Shown piece after piece: positions 36,875 to 47,221 of a stretch of 64,000 nt of DNA. Location: contig NC_080058.1 of the NCBI RefSeq assembly GCF_026212465.1, forward strand, positions 347,001 through 411,000. The letters are read 5' to 3'. This DNA comes from Amaranthus tricolor (lineage: Eukaryota; Streptophyta; Magnoliopsida; Caryophyllales; Amaranthaceae). The position numbers were made by a program, and so were the translations under genes. Below the pieces are notes generated by a model. It saw only the letters and a list, made by a program, of their open reading frames with translations, was not told where the DNA came from and ran no database searches. Numbering within the stretch: the stretch's first letter is position 1; each line of letters begins with the position of its first letter.

Positions 36875-36999
36875 GTCGGTGTAAATGGAGGGAATGCTAT
36901 TTTTCGTGAAAATTAGAAAGGGTGGGGATTAGGAGTTAAGAAAAAAAAAAAAAAAAAAAAGTGGAATACAGAATTGGGATGGGGTCATGGGAACAAATC

Positions 37000-37312
37000 T
37001 TCTACTTATTTTAATTATTTAACTTTTCATTATGTTGGGGATTATTATATAAAAAATTCAAATTTTTTATGAATTTAATTAAGTTTTTTAAGCTTTTAAT
37101 AGCCTAATGGGATTTTCAATCTTTCTTTTGAAGTTGTGAATTAATATTAAGTGTGTAATCAAGGGCGGATTCAATGTAGGGTTAATAATGTTAACTGACA
37201 TTACTTAAATTTTGAGAAAAAAAATAGCTAAGTGGTAAAAAAGTAAATTTTTAACTTATAGGTGACAAATTTAAATCCTTTCAACTCCTTTTTTTTTTTT
37301 TTTTTTTTTCAT
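37000..37312. other. Spacer of the large inverted repeat
   Basis: 313 bp of AT-rich single-copy sequence between the arms, ending in a T-run of about 23 bases (37289-37309). There is no gene. It would form the loop if the arms were transcribed together. Confidence 0.85.
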
Positions 37313-38105
37313 GATTTGTTCCCATGACCCCATCCCAATTCTGAATTCCACTTTTTTTTTTTTTTTTTTTTCTTAACTCCTAATCCCCACCCTTTCTAAT
37401 TTTCACGAAAAATAGCATTCCCTCCATTTGCACCGACAATCTGTCCCACTCCCGTCTCCCAATACAGTACTCCAACCGTTGATCTCCAATTCCGGCAGGC
37501 CACAGGCGGCAACCTGTTCCAAACCGGAAAACCCTAACCGGCGCCACACAGCCGCAACACCAACACCCCAGCCCATGCCCTTCTCATTCTCACTTCTCTT
37601 CATATCTTAGGTGAATAAATAAATCATCTATTTTTATTTGTTTATCTTTAATCTTTATGTTTATGAGTTTATCTATTTATTTAAAAATCAGGGCCTTTTT
37701 TATGTTTATCTATTTAGATGAATTAGGGCTTTTAGTTTTCTTATTAGTTCTTTGGCAAAATTAGGGATGTAAAAAAAATTAGGGTTTTTTATTTGTTTAT
37801 CCAATTACCTATTTAGCAATTGACAATTATGATTGATTAGTTAGATAGTTTAAAAGTTGTATACTTGATAGTTTAAAGGATGTATGATTGTGATTAATTT
37901 GTCAAATGATGACATTATGCCCAATTTTCAGATTATAAAAACTCGACGTGGACAATTGCCTTAATCAATCGATATTAAATGTAATTTTTTTAACACACTT
38001 GATTGTATTTTTTATAAAAAAAGTGGACATCCCTTGTATAATTTTTTGGTTCCACCCCTGTGTGTAATGCTAATTCAAGTTCCACATTATATGGGACTTG
38101 AGATA

Positions 38106-38362
38106 CTCCTTTGTCCCCCTGAGGTTCCTCGAGTAGAGATGGTAGAATGATTAAGAAAAATGGGAAACGGGGTATTTTAGTGGGATATTGTAGGTGGAAT
38201 CATGTTCTTTAGTGGGTAATTATAGGTTTTGATGTAGGAAAGAAAAATAAATTGTAGCTTTTAGTGGCGTATTACAGGTGGAGTCATATCCATAACTAGT
38301 AATGGGACAAACTCGACGAAAATAGTATTGGGAGCAAAATGAGGGAGAGTAGACGGAGGGAG
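38106..38362. mobile_element. Stowaway-like MITE, right arm
   Basis: Mirror copy of 35459-35715, with CTCCTTTGT at the left end and GACGGAGGGAG at the right. Confidence 0.7.
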
Positions 38363-38683
38363 TATGTTTTTAAAGTTTTTCACTTTTGCTTCTAAAATTC
38401 TGTTAAAGCTTACCCCTTATTATTCAAATTAAAGCTTTGGCATTGTTGTATGATTAATTCTTCTTTTAGTAAGCAGTTTGAGTTGCCTTAAAGTTCTGTT
38501 TTGGGTGATGTATTCGTTTCTCTATGGTCTATGGTAAAATGTACATGTTCGTCAAAGAAGTTTGATATGAACAGATTTATGCATTTTTGATATGTAAGTG
38601 ATGCATTTGTTAAGTTGGTAAGAATTTACCGAATGTTCAAAATGTACTATGACCTGATGATTGTTATTGTTTTTGTTAAAAGG

Positions 38684-39065
38684 ATATCCTTAGCTCTTGT
38701 CTTCTTATGCAACGAGGAAGATTTCATTGTTTCACGTTATTTTCACAAAAGGGTCAGCTTTAAATTCAAAACGGAAAGGGTTTTGGTCTAAATCATCCAC
38801 CATTCCATGTCCAATGCGTTTTTTCATGAGATAAAGTGTTCTATTGTCACAAGAAGTAAGATATAACGTAATTTGATTGGTTTGGAGTTTGATGAAGGCG
38901 ACTAGAAGGAGAGGAGGACATGGATAAAGGATTGAATCAGATTTAAAAGTTCTGGGGGTAGGTTTACCATTTGGGAGTAGTAGTTAGGGCTTATGTTAGC
39001 TTTTAAAGGGTTGTTTAATACATATTTATAGCATTCGTAGGCAGCTCTCAACATTGACGGAGGCA
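38684..39065 (+). promoter_or_regulatory. 382-bp stretch only in the right arm, upstream of the PPR gene
   Basis: It lies 236-617 bp before the right PPR start codon and is absent from the left arm, which joins ATAT directly to CCTTTTAAC. The four bases ATAT occur at both edges, so a microhomology deletion in the left arm is the simplest reading. It may contain promoter or 5' UTR sequence; no TATA box could be fixed. Confidence 0.6.
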
Positions 39066-39300
39066 ATATATTACAAACATAGTGGGAAGGGAGCCATGGG
39101 CCCATGGCATGTGTTAGCCCCTGAAAAGTTCCAATTCTGATTTGCAGGCTTTTGGGCAATATAGACCTATAGGGGGCACAAAGAGGCATCAAGAGACATT
39201 TCCCAGTTTTATAGAATTTTCAAAAGAGCCGAATTGCAGAATTTTCAAGTCTTCATCGATTGCTGGTAAATACTCTTTCATCTCCACTCAAATTCCAGTT

Positions 39301-41166
39301 ATGAATGCTCAATTTCACGCAATTTCTCAATTTTGTCGATATCCCAAATCCATTTATTGCCGATGTAACACCCCTATTAATTCCTTTACATCTCTTTGTA
39401 ATTTTGTTAATTTGTTTTGTACTTCATATTCAACTCAAATCAATGAAACCCTAGGAAAAAATTTGATCCCAATTTCAAAAATTTCTGAGCTCATATCTAA
39501 GCAGCATTGGAGGGAACTGAAAACAATTTCGAACGAAACGAACCCTAACACGATTCTGCAACAATTATTTGATTTTGAGTCGGACCCACTTTTGATTGTT
39601 CAGTATTTTAAATGGTTAGAGAGAGATTGTGGGGTTTCACATGATATTGAGGTGTATTTTAAGGTTTTTTATAGGCTAGCTAATGATAAATTATATGGGG
39701 AAATTAGGAAATTGTTGAATGGGGTTGTGAATAATGGGAAGTATTCGAATTTCGAAGTTTTCCACTGTCTTTCGAGATTTGGTGACTCATTTGGGGTGAA
39801 TTCTATGATTGTTGATATGTTGGTTCAGACTTATGTGAAGAATTTGAAAGTAGGTTTGGCAGTTGAGGCGGTAAGGCGAGCTTGGCAATATGGGTTTAAG
39901 TTATCATCTTTGTCGTGTAATCCGTTGTTGAACGCTTTGGTTGATGAAGGGAAGATAAAAGTTATGGAACATGTATTTAGGGAGATGATTAGGAGAAGAG
40001 TTCAGCCTGATCTCATTACATTTAACACTGTTATTAATGGGTTTTGCAAAGTAGGACAGTTGCAAAGTGCAGGAGATGTTTTAGAGGATATAAAATTATG
40101 GGGTTTATCTCCGTCTGTTGTTACGTATAATACTCTTATTGACGGGTATTGCAAGAGGGAGAGGGTTGGAAAGATGTATAAAGCGGATGCTCTTTTGAAA
40201 GAAATGGTATCAATGAACATAAGTCCGAATGAGATCACTTACAATACTCTCATTGACGGGTTTTGTAAGGATCAGAACTTAGCGGCTGCAATGAAGGTTT
40301 ATAAAGAAATGCAGAACCAAGGACTGAAACCGAGTAACTTTACTTATAATTCGTTAATTAGGGGGCTTTGTAGTGAAGGGAAAACTGATGAAGCTTTAGA
40401 AATGAGAAATTCAATGTCTCTTCTAGGTTTGAAGCCAGATATTACGACATATAATGTTCTTATAAATGGCTATGCTAAAAAAGGCATGGTTAAGGAAGCT
40501 AAGGAGCTGCTAGAAGATGTTGCTGGGAATGCTTTGACTCCTAATGTTGTAACTTTTAATACTTTGATTGATGCTTATTGCAAGGTTGGGATGATGAATG
40601 ATGCTGTTTCTTTGCATAAGTTAATGTTGGAGAGAAACATTTCTCCTGATGTTTCAACTTATAATTGCTTGATTGGTGGCTTTTATAGAAATAATGATTT
40701 CGAAACGGGTGGTGCTATGATAGGAAAAATGAAAGATGCTGGGATTCAACCCGATGTTGTGACGTATAACATAAGATTAGGTGCTTATTGCCGGATAGGC
40801 AAGACAAAAAAGGCTAACAGGCTATTAGATGAAATGTTGGAGATTGGTTTGACTCCAACTCATGTGACCTATAATACCTTAATTGATGGCTACTGTACTA
40901 AAGGAAATCTCAGGGAAGCCATGAATATGAGAATGAGAATGGAAAAAAATGGTCGACGAGCTAATGTTGTGACATACAATGTGCTAATAAAAGGTCTTTG
41001 TAAGAAAGGCAAGTTGCAAGAAGCAAATAGGCTTCTTAATGAGATGCTCAAGAAAGGTTTAGTCCCTAATCGGATCACATATGAAATAATCAAGGAGGAA
41101 ATGATGGAGAAAGGATTTACTCCTGATATTGATGGACATCTATATAACCAATCTTCTGTGCGTTAA
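39301..41166 (+). CDS. PPR protein, At1g09820-like, right copy
   Basis: A P-class pentatricopeptide repeat protein of 621 residues, orthologous in layout and C-terminus to Arabidopsis At1g09820 (about 606 residues). The N-terminus (MNAQFHAISQFCRYPKS, rich in Ser, Cys and Arg) suits an organelle transit peptide. From about residue 165 to 600 run about a dozen PPR units, e.g. PDLITFNTVINGFCKVGQ, SVVTYNTLIDGYCKR, NEITYNTLIDGFCKD, DVVTYNIRLGAYCRIG and ANVVTYNVLIKGLCKKGK. No DYW or E domain follows, so RNA processing or stabilising rather than editing is expected from the class. The frame is open 53 codons upstream to 39142, where TTGCAG|GCTTTTGGG looks like a splice acceptor; an upstream non-coding exon is possible. 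It stands head to head with an identical copy at 33037-34902. Confidence 0.95.
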   Translation: MNAQFHAISQFCRYPKSIYCRCNTPINSFTSLCNFVNLFCTSYSTQINETLGKNLIPISKISELISKQHWRELKTISNETNPNTILQQLFDFESDPLLIVQYFKWLERDCGVSHDIEVYFKVFYRLANDKLYGEIRKLLNGVVNNGKYSNFEVFHCLSRFGDSFGVNSMIVDMLVQTYVKNLKVGLAVEAVRRAWQYGFKLSSLSCNPLLNALVDEGKIKVMEHVFREMIRRRVQPDLITFNTVINGFCKVGQLQSAGDVLEDIKLWGLSPSVVTYNTLIDGYCKRERVGKMYKADALLKEMVSMNISPNEITYNTLIDGFCKDQNLAAAMKVYKEMQNQGLKPSNFTYNSLIRGLCSEGKTDEALEMRNSMSLLGLKPDITTYNVLINGYAKKGMVKEAKELLEDVAGNALTPNVVTFNTLIDAYCKVGMMNDAVSLHKLMLERNISPDVSTYNCLIGGFYRNNDFETGGAMIGKMKDAGIQPDVVTYNIRLGAYCRIGKTKKANRLLDEMLEIGLTPTHVTYNTLIDGYCTKGNLREAMNMRMRMEKNGRRANVVTYNVLIKGLCKKGKLQEANRLLNEMLKKGLVPNRITYEIIKEEMMEKGFTPDIDGHLYNQSSVR

Positions 41167-41316
41167 TTTGGCTGGCAGATTATTGTCCAAATGCTATTAT
41201 CATCACTGTTTTATTGGAAGTTGATGGTATAAGATGCTACTAAACAGAGATTCTAAGTTTCATTATTCTTCATTCTTTAGTACAGGGGGGTTAATGGTTA
41301 TCATGTCGAGTTAGCA

Positions 41317-41632
41317 ATGAGTCAAGCGGTTGTGAATTCTCTGAACCAAGCAGTTTTGTTGGGATCATATGCCAAGGATGCTGCAAAACAAGAAGGAAAG
41401 AAAGCTGCAAAATTGGCATCCGAAGTCGTAAGGCTAGTCGGATCACTGAGCCAATCGTATCTTTCCGATAGGACTTCTTTGAGGCTATTTTTTTGGAGGT
41501 TTAGTGACTGAAGGCTTTCTTAGGGAAAGCGGGACCTTGTTTGGCACATACACAGCCAGATACATTGGAGAACAAAGGCCTCGGTTAGTTCGGCTACCTC
41601 ACCGGAACCCATGTGGGAAGTCGGTTTGGTGA
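41317..41632 (+). pseudogene. Small frameshifted ORF, right copy
   Basis: An ORF starts at ATG 41317 (MSQAVVNSLNQAVLLGSYAK, then KQEGKKAAKLASEVVRL, an amphipathic Ala/Lys-rich part). It reaches a run of seven T at 41488-41494 and meets a stop shortly after in this frame. In the next frame a protein-like reading continues at once (GGLVTEGFLRESGTL, GTYTARYIGEQRPRLVRL) to a stop at 41632. One T fewer would join both into one protein of about 105 residues. It is either a broken gene, a homopolymer error, or coincidence within the PPR 3' region. Not recognised. Confidence 0.5.
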
Positions 41633-42343
41633 AAGAATAGGTTTAATGGTTTACTATATAGCATACAAGGATTGCAAGTTCTGGGATTGTACTTCTTCTG
41701 GTTTCTAATACTTCCATTGAATCAAAAGAAAATGAAATGGATGTTTGTTACTGTGTCTATGTGAACATTAAAGTTTAATCATTATTTTCCTATAATAATT
41801 TTACAATGAATGTTGTATTAGAACCAAGTTGTTGTGGCTATTGGCCAATTGTCTAATCATTAGTCTCTTTTTCATTTGTCGCATCCATTTACTTTGAAAT
41901 TATAAGCGAATATAAGTGATCACATTAAGACGGTAAATATATATTTGGTCAGCTCAATAGAGATGATCTAATGGTGAAATCGTCTTAATTGAAAAGTTGT
42001 GTTAAATTTTTTAGAACCCAAAATTAGTCCCAGTTTCTGATTGTGTTTTCTAGTTTGGGTTGAAGATTATTCTCATTGATTCCTATATGGGCTGAATTCT
42101 GGATCTGCCCCATCGACACCCATTACAAGATAGGAATAATTTGAGAATTGTGGATTAACCTAGTGGTTAAGGGCTAAGAGTTCGTTTTCACCGTCTACAT
42201 GAAAGATTAATAATAGTTTTTTATCTGTAGAAATTCTCTAGTTTATCCGAAATAAAAATAGTTAATGAACAAATTACTAGTTTTCTTCTTACCCTTAATT
42301 TTGATATTTGCATATTGTTATGACTTTTGTAAAAAAAGAAAAA

Positions 42344-42481
42344 CAAGAGTTATTTTCGTGAGCGACTGTCTCTCAAAGAGTTTAACTCAAATAAAGACAT
42401 ATATTCTTATAATATTTATTAGATGGGGTATTTAACTTTTATATAAGATGAGTCTCTCGTAGAAACCGTCTCATACAACAA
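42344..42481. mobile_element. MITE at the outer end of the right arm
   Basis: Mirror of 31722-31859; ends with CCGTCTCATACAA six bases before the inverted repeat stops. Confidence 0.65.
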
Positions 42482-42541
42482 TTTGCAGGCTTTTGGGCAA
42501 TATAGGCCTATAGGGGGCACAAAGAGGCATCAAGAGACATT
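42481..42541 (+). repeat. 61-bp copy of the PPR 5' region
   Basis: Identical to 39140-39200 except for one base (TATAGGCC against TATAGACC). It starts with the same ATTTGCAG and begins exactly where the inverted repeat ends. It lies 284 bp upstream of the NEPRO-like start codon and so may be part of that gene's promoter or leader. Confidence 0.9.
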
Positions 42542-42824
42542 GCAAAGGCTATGAGCAATCAATATATCTTTGTTGTTTGACCTGATACAAACATCTTTGG
42601 TTTCATAGGTAACAAATTCGCCCACTACTTTCTGGAAACATTGGTTTTCTTAGTGGTGCTTATATATATACAAACATTTGTAACATCAGTGTTGGATGTG
42701 TTTCGGTGAACTGAACTTTGGATTCATAGCAAAATTTGCATTCCTATTGTTTATGTTAGAAATTAATGATCCTCAAATTTGTTAGGGTTCATCCATGCAA
42801 AGAACTGTTTCTGTAAAGCATTAA

Positions 42825-45800
42825 ATGGCTGAACAGGTTGAAGTATCTGAAGAAAGGTTGAAGTCTTTCCTATGTCAGTTGCAAGCAGAAACTGGAATTT
42901 TGGATCGGATCATTTATAAAAACAAGAATCAGCATCGAAGATGCTCCTATTTTCAGTACCTTTTGAAGGTTATCCGTTATTCAATTCAATATGTTCCTAT
43001 GATTACCTTTTGACATATATTTATTGTTTTTAATGAACTTTCTTTATTGTCTGTAGTTTCAAGTTCACTGATTTTTACCTTGTTGCTAATATTGTGCCTA
43101 TCTTTATGATATTAGGTAAAGAGGGATCTAAAACTATTTCATTCAATTCACATGGAGGAGCTCTTAAACTCATGTTTAAATGTAATCACTGGAAGAAAAG
43201 CCAAACAAAAGGCACACCTTCTTGAAAGGTAATGACCAGTGAAATTTTGGCATTTTTGTACTTGGCACCTGCGTTTAGTCTTGATTTCATGTACTTAGGT
43301 GGAATTCTGTTGAATGATTATAATGGCAGAAATTCCTATGAAATATGTTACTTGGACTCAGGTACTGAAGTTAGATACTGGTACGTGTCCAAGTGTCGGA
43401 TACGTCTAAATATTCAATTTTACGCCTAAAAATGAAGTGTCTAAGTGCCATACCAATGTCCAAGTATCAACGATCGGACACGGGTACGTGAAGCAAAATG
43501 AAAAGTCCGAGTAACATAAATGTTTTCTATGAGATACTAAATCCAAAGAATTTATGGCTCTTCTCCCCTTTTTGAGTCTATCGTTTCCAATTTTCCATGA
43601 ACCAAATTCCATATAGTTTTTGTAAGTATTTGACCAGTTCTAGTCTAGGAATGGGAAGGGAAGAGAGATGCTACATTCTGCCACATGTTTATGCATCAAT
43701 TAGAAATTGAGTTCGATAGATGTTGACTGTGAGGATAAGAGAAATGCGGCTCTTTTCTCTTCTTTTTTTGTGTTGGAGTTTTTTCACCCCAAATTGTGAA
43801 ATGGGACTTCAGAAGTTATTTAGAAGCCCATTTGACGATCAAATGCTTGCAACTATTATATATTTTTGACAAAAAAAAAAAAAAAAATATCTATGTTTTT
43901 TTGATGTGTTAAAAGGAACCTTTTACTTGTTTACTGCTTAGTCACTGAAATTTAATGGGGGTTGAGGAGACTAAAGAGAAAAAGACTTGATTTTTTTTAA
44001 AAAAAAATTCTACTTGGTGCATGACGTCTACATTTTCATCCTGTTTGCAACAGTTTGAAGAGGAAAAAATGTGACAGCGGAAAATCTAATTTTTTGGACC
44101 GTCTTCTAGGGGCTGCTCGCCTGCTATCTGAGGTTTTTTATCCTGTCTCTTTCCTTTTCCCTCCATACATCCCTTGTGTTATTTTATCGTTTATAAGATG
44201 CTCTTCACCCCAGTGATTATTTGGGGTTTGTATGGATGAGGTTTGTTTTCACCCATGAACCTATAATATTTGAGATCTTATTATAGTTTTGTATGAGTAC
44301 AAAGTGTCGTTTCAATTTTGAGTTGATGTGGCGCATTGGTTGTATAGTTTATTATAGTTTTTCATTTACCTCTCTTTATCCATGAGAACCTTCTGGGTAA
44401 TGCTGATTTCTTGCTGTGAAACTTTATTGAATTTTTGTAGCATAATATCATATTGCTAAGATGCACATGCGCTTGTCAAATACAGCCAACGGCTCCGCAG
44501 TGATTACTTATTAATGACCTGTTATATTTCTGTGCTGCAGATGGTTGAACCTATGCTGAAGGCGGCTACGTATCCTTTTATGTTATGCTTAACACTTTGT
44601 TTGGGTTGAAGGAATCAGAAGGAAGAAAAGGGAGGGATTTGAAGGTATACAAATTCCTTTGTTTGGATAACAAATTTGGAGGGAGGGAATTAGTTTCCTT
44701 TATTTTGTTGATGAACAAACCTCTCTTAGGGTGTGTTTGGACTTTGGATGGAAGGAAATTGAGGAAAAGGAAGGTGAGGGATTTGGAGGGATGAAAGATC
44801 CCTTGTTTGGATAAATAAATGGGAGAAAAGGGATTAAAAGGGGAGTGACTTGGAGGAATTAGATGAATAATTTTTGTTAAGGTTTCAATCTCTCCAAAGT
44901 TGAAAATATTTGGAGGGAGAACTCTCACCTCCCTTCCTTTCTCTTCCCTTTCCTCCTAAACAAACAAAAATTACTTTAAACCTGAGCACTCTAGACTTCC
45001 TTGACCATCTTACAGAGAAATCTCAACTTTGCTTGCTCGTTCGTTCTTCATGGGTTTCTCTATTATGATTCTTGCTCTGCTTGGTCGCCTCAGAGTTTTG
45101 GTTCAGCAGGTACTACACTATTTGGTAATATTGATATTTATGCTAAATCTTGTCTCTGTTACTTAATCTGAGCCTATAATCTTTTGAAATCAATCTTTTA
45201 AATAATGGCTAAAGTTAACATGGGAATTACGAGGTTCTGGAGCCTTTACTATAAGAGATGGTTGTTACAAACCTAACAGGATTAAGCACGGCTTTAAACA
45301 ACAAAAATTATAACTAGAAGCCATTAAATCTCGTTTGTTTGATTTATCAAACTTAAACTAAAATAACAATGTCAAAGCCTTAATCCCAAAAGATTGTTTC
45401 AGTTGTACCTACAAGTTTAAATTTACTTCTGTAAAATCAAATTTGTAGCGTAGTTGCTGAAGTTTTTTGCTTTTGCAGATGCTACTGGATGTTGTTTCTG
45501 TGTTCAATGAAGTCTCTTCCCTTTCTCAGAAGAAACAGTCCATAAAAATAACTCAGAACGGAATAGGGGTGACAAAGGCTTTTCCTCCCTTGCTAGTTTT
45601 TAGTGACCTTTCACTTTTATTGATCACAATATTTTCATGACAAATCTTTCAGGTTTTCCGAGAATATTATCCTTCGACGGAGGAGGAAATTGTTGTTTTA
45701 GAGTGTATCTGGAAAACAGATAAATTCGTATTGATCGAATCATCTGGTAGAGTCAACAAATTACATCAAGATGAGAGTTTAGAAACCGTACAGCCTTTGG

Positions 45801-46470
45801 AAACATCTATCAAGTATCAAAGTATTGACACTTTTCTCGGAGGTATACACCAACCGAATCTTACCCTTTGCATATTTTCTCCTCATTTTTTCCGAGTAAA
45901 GATTAGTGATCAATAATCGTGTCTCAAGGATGGGCAAAAGAGTCCAATATGAGGAGTTTTTCAAAAAAAATTTATAAATTGGATGTTTTCCTACTAATAT
46001 AATTCAATTCTTAAGATGATTTGTCTTCCTTTCTCGTGTGCTCGTCTATTTTTTCTATATTATTTTTCCCAGCGTATTATATCGTTGACTTCATTTCTCC
46101 ATTTATTTACATGCGTATTTGCTTTGATGAAGATGATTCTAAGAACAATGAAAACGACGAGGATGAAGACAATATCTCAAATACTAAGAGACCGAGACGT
46201 GAATCACCACCATTTCAAATGCTTTCAGCACCAGAAGACAGCTCAGAAAACGTACAACCGAGTGAAATCACCGTTCCAAGCTCATCCGAGTCTAATTTTA
46301 TGGCTAAGACAGTGGCGTTCGTATCTGTAAAGCCAACTGCTCCATTGATATCAAATGACGTAGCTGTATCTGTAACAAATGGGAGTAGTAGCAAGAGGCT
46401 GCTTGATGATGAAGGAAACGCACTCTTCCGTCTTTTTACAGAGGAAGAAGTGCGAGGAAGTATTTTTTGA
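42825..46470 (+). CDS. NEPRO/DUF4477-like nucleolar protein
   Basis: Eight coding exons with matching phases: 42825-42968, 43116-43228, 44054-44132, 44541-44569, 45016-45109, 45479-45568, 45653-45842 and 46133-46470, giving 358 residues. The N-terminal half has the DUF4477 blocks of nucleolus and neural progenitor protein homologues: RLKSFLCQLQAETGILDRI, YKNKNQHRRCSYFQYLLK (about 31-48), VITGRKAKQKAHLLES, NFLDRLLGAARLLSE, and FFMGFSIMILALLGRLRVL. The C-terminal third is acidic then basic (DDSKNNENDEDED, KRPRRE, a likely nuclear signal) and of low complexity. Animal NEPRO is a nucleolar RNase MRP/P-associated factor; the plant role is not known to me. Exon 4 is a 29-base micro-exon. Intron 4 carries two related MITEs. 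The start is the first ATG after a stop-rich leader. Exon 8's acceptor (GATGAAG|ATG) is weak. Confidence 0.82.
44592..44722. mobile_element. Partial 'CTTTGTTTGG' MITE in NEPRO-like intron 4
   Basis: CACTTTGTTTGGGTTGAAGGA and the inner purine blocks resemble one half of the family at 2707-3033. It sits directly before the fuller copy. Confidence 0.5.
44729..44967. mobile_element. MITE, 'GGGTGTGTTTG' family, copy 2
   Basis: The left end GGGTGTGTTTGGACTTTGGA and right end CCTCCTAAACAAACAAA are inverse. The interior GTTAAGGTTTCAATCTCTCC matches the copy at 2707-3033 (GTTAAAGTTTCAATCACTC). It lies in intron 4 of the NEPRO-like gene, and its pyrimidine-rich right half ends about 50 bp before the exon 5 acceptor. 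Confidence 0.7.
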
Positions 46471-46479
46471 ATCATTTAG

Positions 46480-47213
46480 CTAAATTGGATCACATTATTT
46501 TCTTGTTCCAAAAGGAAATGCTTTGTTAAGGGAAATTACATCCCCTATTTAATGTCTAAGAATGGGCGAAATTGTCCACCCTTGGTGAGTTTTTGTGTAG
46601 ATTCCTAACTTTAGGTGATGGCATAACATTTAAATTTGACCTTAACACTCTTCCCTATCAAAACAAGGTTTCCTAATAAAAATAATTTATACTTGAATTC
46701 ATGTAAGTTTGAATGAACTCTCAAACTTATTTTTATGGTAGGGAACTAATTTTTATAAAATCATGCTTTTTTTTTTTTATTAATTACAAACTTAAATATA
46801 GAAGTATATAGAAGTGGAAATCATAAAAGATAGAATATTGTTAAGTTCAATTCTCGTCACCCTTTGTTCTTAACATTTAAGTTGCTATTCAATAATTCTT
46901 GTTGATCCCGTGTTAGCATTAGTTGATTTTGAATGAAAAACTATTTTAAAATAATATCAAAAGTTTTGAATTCGAAAATAAAACAGAACAATTAAGAGTA
47001 AAAGGCATTTAATGCTTTTACATTAGAGAATGTCATAATTATTTAGACTAACTATTTTTCAATATAATTTGTATCTAAATGCGTTAATTCGCATAATAAG
47101 TTAATAACAATAACAAAACAAGTAAAATGTTATCTCTCTTACATTCTTATTTACTCGTTTTATTTTCTCCCCGTATTCTCTCTAAATCTTAAAAAAAAAC
47201 TTTTACCTTTTAT
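46480..47213. other. Intergenic, NEPRO-like to foldback element
   Basis: AT-rich sequence with the 3' flank of the NEPRO-like gene. No gene and no clear element is seen. Confidence 0.45.
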
Positions 47214-47221
47214 TTTCATAA

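Larger units (their letters stand above)
31716..36999. repeat. Left arm of large inverted repeat (5,284 bp)
   Basis: It pairs in reverse complement with 37313-42487. Coordinates x and y of paired bases sum to 74203 from 31716 to 35137, to 73821 from 35138 to 36383, and to 74312 from 36875 to 36999. The steps are a 382-bp stretch present only in the right arm and a 491-bp stretch (36384-36874) present only in the left arm. Without these two, each arm is 4,793 bp. By eye I found only four substitutions (left positions 32048, 35898, 36882, 36968), so identity is near 99.9 %. Confidence 0.97.
37313..42487. repeat. Right arm of large inverted repeat (5,175 bp)
   Basis: Reverse complement of 31716-36999, see that entry for the coordinate sums. 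The outer end is sharp: pairing stops after ...AACAATTTGCA at 42487. The next bases start a copy of the PPR 5' region. Confidence 0.97.

Noticed and set aside
39142..39300. 53-codon upstream extension of the PPR frame
   Set aside because: There is no ATG, and TTGCAG at 39142 resembles a splice acceptor; the first ATG at 39301 starts a transit-peptide-like sequence. The same holds for the left copy.
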